Positions 34,112-43,413 are shown, counted from the stretch's first letter. The stretch is 64,000 nucleotides of DNA from Amycolatopsis sp. CA-230715 (GCF_018736145.1 NZ_CP059997.1:8369501-8433500), one strand, 5' to 3'. Numbers and translations: made by a program. Notes: a model not told the origin generated them from the sequence alone.

Positions 34112-35996
34112 TCACCAGCAGGTTGTAGCCGAACACCTGGTTGAGCGTCAGGTCGTCGGCGACGCGCGGTCCGCCGGTGCTGGCCAGCAGCAGCACGGCC
34201 ATCACGCCAGTGGCCGCGCCGACGAACGCGAGCAGCATCTCGTGCACCAGCCCGGTGACCACGTCGCGGTCGCGTTCGTCGGCGAACAGGCGGACGTTGA
34301 CCGACAGCCTGCCCTGTTCGAGGGCGCCGGTGATCCGGTCGATGCGGCGAGGGATCCGGCGCAGCACGGGAAGCAGGCTCAGCAACTCCTCGGTCGCGGT
34401 GTCCCGCAGGGTTTCCGGGCGCATGCGGGCGCCGATCTGCGCGTCGGCGAAGGCACGGGACTCCACGACGATGTTGAACCCGGGCGCGAGCAGCGCCAGC
34501 GTGCCTTCCACGGTGGCGAGCGCGCGGAAGACGGCCGCGATGGCGGGCGGGATGGCGAGCCCGAACTCGGCGACGATCCGGAAGAGGTCCGTGAACATCT
34601 CCACGTCGGGTGCCTCTCCGTGACTGAAGTGCTTGGCCACCAAGGCGCCCAGCGCGCGTTCGAGCCGTTGTTCGTCGATGTCGTCCGGCCGGTCCACGAT
34701 TTCGAGCAGCCCGTCGCGCAGCGCTGCCGGGTCCGCGCGGTCGATCGCGAGCATCAGCTGCTGCAACCCGCCGCGCAGCCCGGAATCGAGCCTGCCGACC
34801 GAGCCGAAGTCGAGGAGGCCGAGCTTTCCGTTCGCGAGCAGCAGCACGTTCCCCGGGTGCGGGTCGGCGTGGAAGACGCCGTGCAGCATCACCTGGCGCA
34901 GCAGGCAGTCGAGCAGTGCGCGAGCCAAGGGTGCCCGGTCGCCGTCCGGGATCCGGCCGCCGGAGGAGCCGAGCGGGGTGCCGTCGAGCCGGTCCATCAC
35001 CAGCACCTTGTCCGTCGACAGTCGCGAATGGACTCTCGGCAACGCGATGGCGTCTCCGGTGTAGGCCGCCCGCACGGCGCCGAGATTGCGGGCCTCCACC
35101 CGGAAGTCGAGCTCCTCGGCCAGCGCTTCGGCGAACCCCTCGGCGAGATCGACGACGCCGAGCGCCCGCGCCCATTTCGCCCGTCGCTGCAACGATTCCG
35201 CGACGCGGCGGACGATGTCGAGATCGCGGTCGACCTTCTTCTCGATCCCGGGCCGCTGCACCTTGACGACGACGTCGGTGCCGGACTTGAGCCGCGCGCG
35301 GTAGACCTGCGCGATGGAGGCGGCCGCGATCGGCTCCCGATCGAATTCGGCGAAGATCTCGTCGGGTGCCGCGCCCAGTTCCTCGCGCAGGAGGCGTTCG
35401 ATCTCGTCGACCGGCGCGTGCGCGACCTGGTCCTGCAGCTTGCTGAGCTCGTCGATGAACACCGGTGGCAGCACGTCGGGCCGGGTCGAGAGCACCTGCC
35501 CGAGCTTGACGAAGGTTACTCCGCCTTCTTCGAGCGCTTTGCGCAGTGAACGAGCGAGCTTGGCGTGCCGCACGTCGCCGGTGGCGCGCCGCCCGGTGAG
35601 GTACGGGCCGAGGCCGTGCCTCACCGCGATGCGGGTGATCTGCGAATACCGGCGGGCGCGGGAGAACCGGCCCTTGACCGCCCGCAGCCTGCCGAGCAGG
35701 CCGAGGCCACCGCCGCTCGGGACCGCCATTTCCGCCACGAACAGGAACAGCAGCGTGGTGAGGAAGGCGCATCCCGCGATCGGGATCAGCAGACCGGCGA
35801 ACGTCTCGCGTGACCACGCGCCCCGCACGGAGTACAGCACCGATCCCGCCACCGCCCACCCGAACCCGGCGCCGACGAGGGTGCGGAGCGTGCCGATCCG
35901 GACGCCGAGCACGCGGCGCGAGGCGACCACGAGCGGCCACAGCATCAGCACGAAGAACGGCAGGCTCAGCAGGCCGTACAGGAGAGAGGTCATCAC
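34041..35996 (-). CDS. ABC1/UbiB/AarF-family atypical kinase, membrane bound
   Basis: Member of the ADCK/UbiB family linked to quinone and lipid metabolism. The 651-residue protein has an N-terminal membrane region (about 1-85) and C-terminal helices (about 585-640). The kinase-like core contains KLGQVLSTRPDVLP (KxGQ motif), AAASIAQVYRA (Ala-rich nucleotide loop), VVKVQRP (lysine), HADPHPGNVL and LLDFGSVG (metal site). All family landmarks are intact. The start is ATG 35996, possibly the next codon, also ATG. It overlaps the S26-like gene 3' to 3' by 71 bases. Confidence 0.92.
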   Translation of the reverse strand: MMTSLLYGLLSLPFFVLMLWPLVVASRRVLGVRIGTLRTLVGAGFGWAVAGSVLYSVRGAWSRETFAGLLIPIAGCAFLTTLLFLFVAEMAVPSGGGLGLLGRLRAVKGRFSRARRYSQITRIAVRHGLGPYLTGRRATGDVRHAKLARSLRKALEEGGVTFVKLGQVLSTRPDVLPPVFIDELSKLQDQVAHAPVDEIERLLREELGAAPDEIFAEFDREPIAAASIAQVYRARLKSGTDVVVKVQRPGIEKKVDRDLDIVRRVAESLQRRAKWARALGVVDLAEGFAEALAEELDFRVEARNLGAVRAAYTGDAIALPRVHSRLSTDKVLVMDRLDGTPLGSSGGRIPDGDRAPLARALLDCLLRQVMLHGVFHADPHPGNVLLLANGKLGLLDFGSVGRLDSGLRGGLQQLMLAIDRADPAALRDGLLEIVDRPDDIDEQRLERALGALVAKHFSHGEAPDVEMFTDLFRIVAEFGLAIPPAIAAVFRALATVEGTLALLAPGFNIVVESRAFADAQIGARMRPETLRDTATEELLSLLPVLRRIPRRIDRITGALEQGRLSVNVRLFADERDRDVVTGLVHEMLLAFVGAATGVMAVLLLASTGGPRVADDLTLNQVFGYNLLVISALVGLRLLFVVFRWSAQRARR

Positions 35997-36203
35997 GTTC
36001 CGAACGGTCGACGCGGATATCGGAACGGATCAAACCACGGTGGGCGCGGCGACGGGTCGTACTCGCGGGTGTCCTTCCTCCCGCTAAGGAGTGAACGGGA
36101 TTCGGTGAAACCACTTCCTACTTTTGGCCGTGGTTGGCAACTTTCCGACCCCTTAGCGTGACTCTCCGCAGCAGAACGACTTCCAGCCGGAAAGGCAGAC
36201 GGC

Positions 36204-36740
36204 ATGAGTGCTTCAACGGGCAGGCGGGCGGCGGCGGGCTTGGTGATCGCGGGTGCGGCACTGGCGGCGCAGCTGCTCGGTGGCGGGCCTGCGAACGCGG
36301 CGCCGACGGTGACCACCCTGCACTACGACTCCTCCGGCGCGCCGGACTACGTCGCGCAGATCGACCAGGGTGCGGAGAACTGGAACAACGCCGTGAAGAA
36401 CGTGAAGCTCGAAAAGGGCGGCTCGGCGACGATCATCATCCACGAAACCCACGACGGCAAGGGCTCCTACACCCAGACCGACGGGCACGGCCACGGCGAC
36501 ATCTACATCGACTCGACCCAGGTCGACGAGGGCAACGACCCGACGAGGATCGCGGCGCACGAGATCGGGCACAACCTCGGGCTCCCCGACCACTACGAGG
36601 GCCCGTGCTCGGAGCTGATGTCGGGGCACGGCCCCGGCACTTCGTGCAAGAACGCGAAGCCGGACGCGAACGAGTCGGCCAAGGTCGACGAGAACTTCGC
36701 GAACGGGCTCGCCACGGTGGTGAAGACGTTCCGGGACTGA
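36204..36740 (+). CDS. Snapalysin-type small secreted zinc protease
   Basis: M7-family metalloendopeptidase. It has a signal peptide (residues about 1-32, ending PANAA) and a short mature domain. The zinc site is H119-E120-x-x-H123-N-L-G-L-P-D129, with Asp as third ligand, the hallmark of snapalysin. Two cysteines (in GPCSEL and GTSCKN) can form the family's disulfide. GGAAAGGCAG precedes the ATG. In Streptomyces the gene usually has a divergent LysR regulator (snpR); none is adjacent here. A strong hairpin follows the stop. Confidence 0.92.
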   Translation: MSASTGRRAAAGLVIAGAALAAQLLGGGPANAAPTVTTLHYDSSGAPDYVAQIDQGAENWNNAVKNVKLEKGGSATIIIHETHDGKGSYTQTDGHGHGDIYIDSTQVDEGNDPTRIAAHEIGHNLGLPDHYEGPCSELMSGHGPGTSCKNAKPDANESAKVDENFANGLATVVKTFRD

Positions 36741-36753
36741 TTCCCCGGTGGTG

Positions 36754-36783
36754 GCGCCTCCCTCCCGCGCGGGAGGGAGGCGC
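36754..36783 (+). terminator. Perfect palindrome terminator after the snapalysin gene
   Basis: GCGCCTCCCTCCCGC is followed directly by its exact reverse complement, a 30-base perfect palindrome (13-bp stem with a GCGC loop). It starts 13 bases after the stop and is followed by TTC only, an actinobacterial I-shaped terminator without a long T-run. The histidine kinase gene starts 30 bases later. Confidence 0.8.
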
Positions 36784-36813
36784 TTCGCTGCCGGAGTCTG
36801 CGACGATTCCGGC

Positions 36814-38055
36814 ATGGCGTTGCGACGGGTGCTGGGCCCGGTGGTGAGCCGGTCCACCTACCGCGGGTGGATCTACCTCGTCGTGGGCGGCGCGATGCTG
36901 GTGCCGTACCTGCTGCTGGTCGCGGTCGTGGTGCCGATGGTGCTCCCGGTGGTGCTGGAGGTGCCGAAGGCGTTCGTGGTCAGCTGCGTGCTGGCGCTGC
37001 TCGTGCTCGCCGGCACGACCCTGCTCTCCCCGGTGCGGGTGCTGGAAGGCACCGCGGTGCGCGAACTGCTCGGTGACCCGGTGCCCGACGCGGTGTTCGG
37101 GCCGGTGCACGACTGGCGGCAGCGGTGGCGCAGCGGTGCGATGGTCGTGGTGCACGTGCTCGTCGGCGGGGTGCTGAGCACGATCAGCCTGCTGGTGCCG
37201 ATCGCGGTGGGTCTTTCGATCGCGGGGCCGTTCACCGGCAGGCTCGCGCTCGGCAGTGACCAGTCCGCGCTCGAGGTCCCGAAGGGCTGGGCGGGGATCT
37301 GGGTGCCGTTGGTCGCTCTGCTGGGCGCGCTGGTCTTCCTGTACGTCGTCGCGGGATCGGTCCGGTTGCTGGCGATGACGGCGACGCGGCTGCTGGACGT
37401 GTCGCCGAGCGAGCGGATCGCCCAGCTCGAACGGCGCACCGAACGGCTGGCGGAGCGCAATCGGCTCGCGCGGGAACTGCACGATTCCGTCGGGCACGCG
37501 CTGAGCGTCGTCACCATCCAGGCGGGCGCGGCGAGGCGGACGTTGCGCCGCGACCCCGATTTCACCGAGCGCGCGCTGACCGCGATCGAAGACTCGGCGC
37601 GCGCGGCCCTCGATGATCTCGACCACGTGCTGGGGCTGCTGCGCGAGGAAACGTCGGGGAAGGCGCCGCAGGCGAGCCTCGGCGAGCTGCCCGCGCTGCT
37701 TTCGGCGACCCGTCTCGCCGGCGTCGAGGTCGAGTCCGAGGTGACCGGCGAGCTCGCCGCACTGCCACCCGTGGTGTCCCGCGAGGCGTACCGGATCGTG
37801 CAGGAATGCCTCACGAACGTGGTGCGCCACGCCGGTAAGGTGCCGGTGACGCTGCGCGTCGCGGTCGGCGAGTCGCGTTTGGACTTGCTGGTCCGCAATC
37901 CGCTGGGGCAGCAGGCGCCCGCGGAACGGCGTGGCGGCGGAAGGGGACTGCGGGGCATGGCGGAACGGGTCGACGTGTTGCGCGGCGAACTGCACGCCGG
38001 GCGTGCGGGAGAACACTGGGAGGTCGGCGTGAAACTGCCGTGGGGCGCGGTATGA
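36814..38055 (+). CDS. NarL-type sensor histidine kinase
   Basis: A 413-residue membrane sensor. Residues about 20-200 contain four hydrophobic helices with a short periplasmic part and no recognised ligand domain. The HisKA_3 dimerisation segment is RELHDSVGHALSVVTIQAGA with phospho-acceptor H223. The HATPase region shows ECLTNVVRHAG and GGRGLRGMAERV. The start is the ATG at 36814; upstream codons run into the terminator. The stop overlaps the response regulator start (ATGA). The signal is unknown. Confidence 0.93.
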   Translation: MALRRVLGPVVSRSTYRGWIYLVVGGAMLVPYLLLVAVVVPMVLPVVLEVPKAFVVSCVLALLVLAGTTLLSPVRVLEGTAVRELLGDPVPDAVFGPVHDWRQRWRSGAMVVVHVLVGGVLSTISLLVPIAVGLSIAGPFTGRLALGSDQSALEVPKGWAGIWVPLVALLGALVFLYVVAGSVRLLAMTATRLLDVSPSERIAQLERRTERLAERNRLARELHDSVGHALSVVTIQAGAARRTLRRDPDFTERALTAIEDSARAALDDLDHVLGLLREETSGKAPQASLGELPALLSATRLAGVEVESEVTGELAALPPVVSREAYRIVQECLTNVVRHAGKVPVTLRVAVGESRLDLLVRNPLGQQAPAERRGGGRGLRGMAERVDVLRGELHAGRAGEHWEVGVKLPWGAV

Positions 38056-38705
38056 CCGGGGTGCTGCTCGTCGACGACGAGGAACTGATCAGGGCGGGCC
38101 TGCGCGCGATCCTCGACTCCGAGCCGGATATCGAGGTGCTCGGGGAGGCCGGTGACGGTGCCGAGGTGGCGGGCATGGTCGCGCGGCTGCGTCCGGACGT
38201 GGTGCTGATGGACGTCCGGATGCCCAAAGTGGACGGCATCCGCGCGACAACGCACTTGTTGTCCACAATGGACGAGCCGCCGAAGGTCGTCGTGGTGACC
38301 ACGTTCGAGAACGACGACTACGTCTACGACGCGCTGCTGGCCGGTGCGAGCGGGTTCCTGCTCAAGCGCGCGCGGCCGGAGGAGATCGTCACCGCGGTCC
38401 GCACCGTGGTGACGGGGGAGTCCTTGCTGTTCCCCGCGGCCATCCGCAGACTGGCCGAGGCGCACCGGCCGCGGGAGAAGGGCCGTGACGCGCTGGCGAA
38501 GGCGTCGCTGACCGAGCGGGAGTCCGAAGTGCTCACGCTGATGGCCGCCGGACTGTCCAATGTGGAGATAGCGGGGAAGCTGTTCCTCGGCGTGCAGACG
38601 GTGAAGACGCACGTGGGCAACGTGCTCGCGAAGCTCGGCGCGCGGGACAGGACGCAGGCGGTGATCAGGGCCTACGAGTCGGGGTTCATCACACCGGCTT
38701 GCTGA
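38052..38705 (+). CDS. NarL/LuxR-type response regulator
   Basis: A 217-residue regulator. The receiver domain (1-120) has the acidic pocket VDDEE and phospho-acceptor D54 in VLMDVRMPKVDG. The C-terminal LuxR helix-turn-helix is LTERESEVLTLMAAGLSNVE followed by TVKTHVGNVLAKL. It is coupled to the kinase gene by ATGA. The ATG at 38052 is preferred over the earlier in-frame ATG at 38040. Its end overlaps the convergent EAL-CBS-GGDEF gene by 17 bases. Confidence 0.94.
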   Translation: MTGVLLVDDEELIRAGLRAILDSEPDIEVLGEAGDGAEVAGMVARLRPDVVLMDVRMPKVDGIRATTHLLSTMDEPPKVVVVTTFENDDYVYDALLAGASGFLLKRARPEEIVTAVRTVVTGESLLFPAAIRRLAEAHRPREKGRDALAKASLTERESEVLTLMAAGLSNVEIAGKLFLGVQTVKTHVGNVLAKLGARDRTQAVIRAYESGFITPAC

Positions 38706-40410
38706 TCCGCTCGTCGCGCGGCACGGGCAGCGCGGTGCGGGTGCGCGTCAGCCCGCGCAGCACGTCGATGCGATCGGAGTCCGGCCTGCCGAGCACCCAG
38801 CTCGACCCGGCGACGGCCTTCGCGCGCTTCTTGAGCGGGGCGAGCATGCGGGACGCCTCGCGGTAGGTGCTGATCGTCGCGGTCGAACACACCAGCGTGG
38901 CCAGCGAGACCGTCACCGCCATGCCTTCGGCGCTCCACGGGGTGTCGAGCAGCGCGGAGGCCACCGTGCTGATTTCGTCGACGTCGCAGGCGATGAGGAA
39001 GTCGTCGCCGCCGACGTGGCTCACCGTCATCTTCGACAGCCGCGCCTCCAGATCGGTGAGGGTGCGGCCGAGCGCGCGGATGAGGTCGTCGCCCGCGGCG
39101 AACCCGGCGTTGTCGTTGACGGATTTGAACGAGTCGACGTCGAGCCACGCGGCCACGAACGGTTCGCGGCAGGCGATGCGGCGGTCGACGTCGCGCGCCA
39201 CCGTTTCGCTGCCGGGGAGCCGGGTGAGCGGGCTGAGCGCGGCGGCGGCCTCGACCTTCGCCTCCGCGACACCGCGTACCACCTCGGTCACCAGCACGAC
39301 GCCGAGGCAGCGGCCGTCGTCGTCGACCACGACGACGTCGTCACCGGTGCGGCTCCAGTCGGCGTCGGTGACCAGTTCGAGGAATTCGAGCGCGCCTGCT
39401 TCAGTGTGGATCGTGTGCGGGCTGTCCGCGAGCCGGTCGGCCGAGCGCTTGGCGTGCAGCGCGTGGCCGTAGGGCCCGGTGACGGCGAGCAGGAACCTGG
39501 TCCGGTCGATCGACCACTGCGGGCGGTTGTCGTCGTCGACCCCGACGATGCCGGACGGCCCGTCGTCCGCGGCCAGCACGGTGCGGACGTCCTCGCAGGT
39601 GGCCGTGTGCGGCAGGGTGCTCGCCTGGCGGAGGAAGTCGCCGACGCGCTTCGAGGGCACGGCGCCGCCGCCGGTGGTGCGGTGCTGGCCGGGCTCCAGC
39701 GTGGCCGCGGTGCGGACCCCGATCCACTGGGTGTCCTCGCCCGCGGCACCGAACAGGTTTCCTTGCGCGATCCGGACTCCGAGCTCGCGGACGATGTCGA
39801 GCTGGGCGTCGGTCTCGACGCCGGTCGCCACGAGCCGCGCCTGCGCGCGCGAGGCGTAGTGCAGCAGCGCTTCGACCACGGCGATCGCCCCCGGTTCGCC
39901 CGGCAGGCGCTGGAGGAGGCTGCGGTCGAGCTTGAGCACGTCGACCGGCGCGGTGGCGAGCAGGGTGAGCGGGAGGTCGCTGCGGCCGAGCCCGTCGAGC
40001 GCGAGCCGGAAGCCGAGGTCGCCCAGTCGCTTCATCCCGGAGAGCAGCTGCTCCGGCCACGTGGTGGTGAACGGCGGGCCGAGTTCGAGCACCACCTCGC
40101 GCGGCCTGCGGCCGACCTTGGCGAGTGCGTCGAGGAGCGGGTCGAGCGCGCTCTCCGGCGCGGCCGCGGTCGCCGCGGTGAGGTTGAGGTGCAGGGGCAG
40201 CAGCGTCTGCTGCTCGGCCTCGTAGCGCACGGCGCCCGCGGCGAGCGCGACGTCGACTTCCACGAGACGTCGTTCTCTGCGCGCGTGGTCGAGCAGCTCG
40301 TTCGCTGACCCCTTGCTCGGCCGTGCCAGCGCTTCGAGCGCGACGACACCGCCGGTGTGCAAGCTGTACAACGGCTGGAAGGCGAACCGGACACTCGGCG
40401 AGACAGCCAC
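38689..40410 (-). CDS. EAL-CBS-GGDEF protein, probably altered c-di-GMP turnover
   Basis: A 573-residue cytoplasmic protein with an N-terminal EAL domain (about 5-240), a central CBS-pair-like region (about 250-400) and a C-terminal GGDEF domain (about 405-550). The EAL signature is kept (E26-A-L) and also KLDRSLL and TGVET. However, the metal-binding D-D-F/L-G motif reads LALDGLG, losing the second Asp, and this usually abolishes hydrolysis. The GGDEF loop reads GGDDF. It may bind nucleotides as a sensor. The start is GTG 40410. An inverted repeat lies just upstream. Confidence 0.88.
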   Translation of the reverse strand: MAVSPSVRFAFQPLYSLHTGGVVALEALARPSKGSANELLDHARRERRLVEVDVALAAGAVRYEAEQQTLLPLHLNLTAATAAAPESALDPLLDALAKVGRRPREVVLELGPPFTTTWPEQLLSGMKRLGDLGFRLALDGLGRSDLPLTLLATAPVDVLKLDRSLLQRLPGEPGAIAVVEALLHYASRAQARLVATGVETDAQLDIVRELGVRIAQGNLFGAAGEDTQWIGVRTAATLEPGQHRTTGGGAVPSKRVGDFLRQASTLPHTATCEDVRTVLAADDGPSGIVGVDDDNRPQWSIDRTRFLLAVTGPYGHALHAKRSADRLADSPHTIHTEAGALEFLELVTDADWSRTGDDVVVVDDDGRCLGVVLVTEVVRGVAEAKVEAAAALSPLTRLPGSETVARDVDRRIACREPFVAAWLDVDSFKSVNDNAGFAAGDDLIRALGRTLTDLEARLSKMTVSHVGGDDFLIACDVDEISTVASALLDTPWSAEGMAVTVSLATLVCSTATISTYREASRMLAPLKKRAKAVAGSSWVLGRPDSDRIDVLRGLTRTRTALPVPRDERISKPV

Positions 40411-40439
40411 GCACAGATAGTCGCCGCAGTACCCGGAAT

Positions 40440-40495
40440 CCGATACGGATGTCGTCTACTGTTCATCGCGATGGCACCGGGGTTAGCCGTATCGG
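40440..40495. promoter_or_regulatory. Inverted repeat upstream of the EAL-CBS-GGDEF gene
   Basis: CCGATACGG (40440-40448) and its exact complement CCGTATCGG (40487-40495) are separated by 38 bases. Both lie upstream of the GTG at 40410, which is read leftward, and in the only non-coding gap between that gene and the lycopene cyclase gene. The geometry would suit a looping or two-site operator. No cognate regulator is identified. Confidence 0.4.
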
Positions 40496-40516
40496 TGTAA
40501 TCCCGAGGCCGGATTC

Positions 40517-41632
40517 TCACAGAGCGAGACGAGTGCGTAACCGCCATGGCGCAGTCCTGAACAGGTGTGCCATCGCCGAGGCGGTGCCTGAGATGTCCGT
40601 TCTTCCCGATGTGTAGGCGCGGTGCAGCTCGGTCGGGAGCGCGAAGAAGAGGTCGAAGAACGCGGGCAGCGCGTCGTCGGGCATCGACCGCACCGCGTGC
40701 AGGCCCTTCCGGCGCAGTTGGTGGACGGCGAGCGCGGACGCGGGCCAGACCGCGTGGCGGGCGGCGCGCAGTGCCCGGCTGGGGCCGGCGGGCAGCCCGT
40801 CGGCGAGTGCGGCGGCGACCGCCGGCGCGAGTGCGAGCGAGGTGGCGACGCTGTACCCGGTCGCGGGGTGCACGAATCCGCCCGCCGCGCCGAAGCCGAG
40901 CGTGCTGCCGCGTAGTGACGGCGGGGTGTCGAGTGCGATTCGCACGCGTTCGCGTCGGCGCGGTTCGGTGACGCCCGCGCGGGCGAGCCGGGCGCGGAGC
41001 CGGTCCGCGAGCACGCCGAGGGGCAGGCCGGGTTTGCGGGCCAGCGAGGTCTCTTCCACCAGTACGCGATCGTGTCCGAGCGGGACGGAGTACAGGAACG
41101 TGGGGGAGTTCCGCCAGTCCATGAACAGCGCGGTGGCGCCGCCGGTCACCGCGGCCGCTTCCGCGGTGGAAAGCGTTACCCCGTAAGCGGTTTGCTCGGT
41201 GCGCGCGCCTGCGCGCCGGCGGCTGCCGCGCGCGTCGACCACGATCGCCGCGGCCACGCGGGATCCGTCGGCCAGTACGGCGGTGCTTCCGTGTCCACCG
41301 TGGACAGTCGAGTCGAGCTTGCCCTGCCGCAGTTCCACCCGTTCGTCGGTGACCCAGTGCCGCAGACCGGTGTTGTCCAGCACCAGGTATTCGCGATCGA
41401 GCACGTGCCTCGTCCGTCCGAACGCGACAGTGGTGGCCGGTGCCGCCGCGATCGCCGAGTCCGGCAGCGAGGGCAGTTCGTCTCGCCACAGCGCGTAGGT
41501 CGCGGTCCACGGCCGCGACGGCGCCGGGTCGACGAGCGCGGTGTGCAGGCCTTCGCGCGCGCACGCCGCGGCCACCGACCAGCCCGCGGGACCCGCGCCC
41601 GCCACGAGGACATCCACCACGGCACCGATCAC
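40517..41632 (-). CDS. Lycopene beta-cyclase, CrtL/CrtY type
   Basis: FAD-dependent cyclase converting lycopene end groups to beta-rings. The 371-residue protein begins with the dinucleotide motif DVLVAGAGPAGWSVA. It then has the cyclase landmarks TALFMDWRNSPTFLYSVPL and GFGAAGGFVHPATGYSV. No crtE, crtB or crtI is nearby, so the substrate must come from genes elsewhere or the enzyme acts on another polyene. It is divergent from the dNTPase gene. The start is GTG 41632; GTG 41620 is also possible. Confidence 0.87.
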   Translation of the reverse strand: MIGAVVDVLVAGAGPAGWSVAAACAREGLHTALVDPAPSRPWTATYALWRDELPSLPDSAIAAAPATTVAFGRTRHVLDREYLVLDNTGLRHWVTDERVELRQGKLDSTVHGGHGSTAVLADGSRVAAAIVVDARGSRRRAGARTEQTAYGVTLSTAEAAAVTGGATALFMDWRNSPTFLYSVPLGHDRVLVEETSLARKPGLPLGVLADRLRARLARAGVTEPRRRERVRIALDTPPSLRGSTLGFGAAGGFVHPATGYSVATSLALAPAVAAALADGLPAGPSRALRAARHAVWPASALAVHQLRRKGLHAVRSMPDDALPAFFDLFFALPTELHRAYTSGRTDISGTASAMAHLFRTAPWRLRTRLAL

Positions 41633-41688
41633 ACCACAGGTCCGGTGTGGCCGGACGGTGGTGGCCGCGTTTGGTTACGGTGGTGCGC

Positions 41689-43251
41689 ATGCGAGGAATG
41701 GACGAGCCGGACCCGAGGGCGGCACGACGGGACAGCGCGGCCGGTACCGCGGACCTGGCGGTGAGCCCGTTCCGCGCGGATCGGGACCGGATCGTCAGCT
41801 CGCCGTTCTTCGCCAGGCTCGGCGGGGTCACGCAGGTGGTCAGCGCGGGCGGGTCCGGGTTGCTGCACAACCGGCTCACGCACAGCCTCAAGGTCGCGAC
41901 CGTGGCCCGGTCGATCGCCGAACGGCTGCTCGCCTCGCCCGATGCCGCCGAACTGGCGCGCAAGCTCGGCGGGCTCGATCCCGATGTCGCCGAGGCGGCG
42001 GCCCTCGCGCACGATCTCGGCCACCCGCCGTTCGGGCACCTCGGCGAAGGCGTGCTCGATCGCGTGGCGCGCCACCGGTTCAACCTCGCCGACGGGTTCG
42101 AGGGCAACGCGCAGACCTTCCGGATCCTGACCACCACCGACGTGCGGGGCCCGTCCGCGGTGGGGCTCGATCTCACCGCGGCCGTGCGCGCCTCGGTGCT
42201 GAAGTACCCGTGGTCCCGGCTGCACCGGCCGCGGCCGCATCCGTCGGAGATGCCCGTTCCGCCGCGCGGGGCGGCCGAGCCGGGCGACGCGCCGGGCACC
42301 GGGTCGAGCAAGTTCTGCGCCTACAGCACCGAATGGGACGATTTCGAGCAGGCGAGGGCGCCGTTCGCCGGCCGCGTCGAACCGTGGCAGCAGACCGTGG
42401 AAGCGTCCGTGATGGACACCGCCGACGACATCGCCTACGCGATCCACGACCTGCAGGACTTCCACCGGATCGGGGTGCTGCAGCACGCCGAGGTCGCCGC
42501 CGAGCTCGGCGGCTGGACGGCGAACGCGCTCGAACTGGCCGGGCTCGACGCGGAGACGCTCGATTCGCAGGCCCGCCGTCCCGGCCGGTCGCTCGAACGG
42601 CTGCGGCGGCGCTTGCACGCCAAGGATTCGTGGATCGTCGACGACGACGCGTTCGCCCTCGCGGTGGCCAGGGTGCGCAGCGAACTGGTCGACGACCTGC
42701 TTTCCGGCGCGTTCGACGGGTCGATCGAGGCCGAGCAGGCGCTCGCGGCGTTTTCCGCCCGCTGGACCGCGCGGCTGGTCGACGGCGTGCTGCTGACCCC
42801 GTCACCGCCGACCAGGACGGGGCACCTGACGCTGCGCACCGCGCAGTGGCACGAGGTACAGGTGCTGAAGTTCGTGCATCGGCGGTTCGTCCTGCTGCGC
42901 CCCGATCTCGCGTTGCACCAGCGCGGGCAGGCGAGCCTGGTGTCCACCCTCGTCGACGCGCTGGACGCGTGGCTCGTCGATCGCGACGAGGCGTACCGGC
43001 TGCCGCGGCGGCTGCGCGATCTCGTCGAACTGGCGCGAACGGAGTACGCCGGGATCGCCCGTGCGGAGCCGGAACTTCTGGTCGGTGCCACCGGTGAACC
43101 CGTGCGGGGCACCGACGCGGTGTACGAGCTGGCGCGCGGTCGCGCGGTCATCGACTTCGTGTCCTCGTTGACGGACAAGCAGGCGGTGTCCCTGTTGGAC
43201 GCCTTGTCCGGCAGGGCCTCCCAACCCTGGTCCGAGTCGTTCGTCCTGTGA
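41689..43251 (+). CDS. HD-domain dNTP triphosphohydrolase (Dgt/SAMHD1-like)
   Basis: Hydrolyses dNTPs to deoxynucleosides and triphosphate. The HD metal site is assembled from LTHSLKVATVARSIAERLL, H108-D109 in ALAHDLGHPPFGHLGE, and the later VMDTADDIAYAIHDLQDF. The 520-residue protein is of the long type. The start is placed at ATG 41689; the frame is open to 41440 but that overlaps the divergent cyclase gene. In many actinobacteria dgt lies next to dnaG, but dnaG is not seen here. Confidence 0.9.
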   Translation: MRGMDEPDPRAARRDSAAGTADLAVSPFRADRDRIVSSPFFARLGGVTQVVSAGGSGLLHNRLTHSLKVATVARSIAERLLASPDAAELARKLGGLDPDVAEAAALAHDLGHPPFGHLGEGVLDRVARHRFNLADGFEGNAQTFRILTTTDVRGPSAVGLDLTAAVRASVLKYPWSRLHRPRPHPSEMPVPPRGAAEPGDAPGTGSSKFCAYSTEWDDFEQARAPFAGRVEPWQQTVEASVMDTADDIAYAIHDLQDFHRIGVLQHAEVAAELGGWTANALELAGLDAETLDSQARRPGRSLERLRRRLHAKDSWIVDDDAFALAVARVRSELVDDLLSGAFDGSIEAEQALAAFSARWTARLVDGVLLTPSPPTRTGHLTLRTAQWHEVQVLKFVHRRFVLLRPDLALHQRGQASLVSTLVDALDAWLVDRDEAYRLPRRLRDLVELARTEYAGIARAEPELLVGATGEPVRGTDAVYELARGRAVIDFVSSLTDKQAVSLLDALSGRASQPWSESFVL

Positions 43252-43413
43252 CGACAACGGAGAATCGCGCTCTGTGATCGGAAAATCCGGTTCGTGCATC
43301 ACTCGAAAGGCTGATGTAAGCCATTGCGGTGAGTACTTAGCTTGATTCAACCGGTGATCGCCGGTGCTGGTCAGCGTGAGTCGGGGCACGCGCCGAGAAA
43401 CTCGGAGGCGCAC

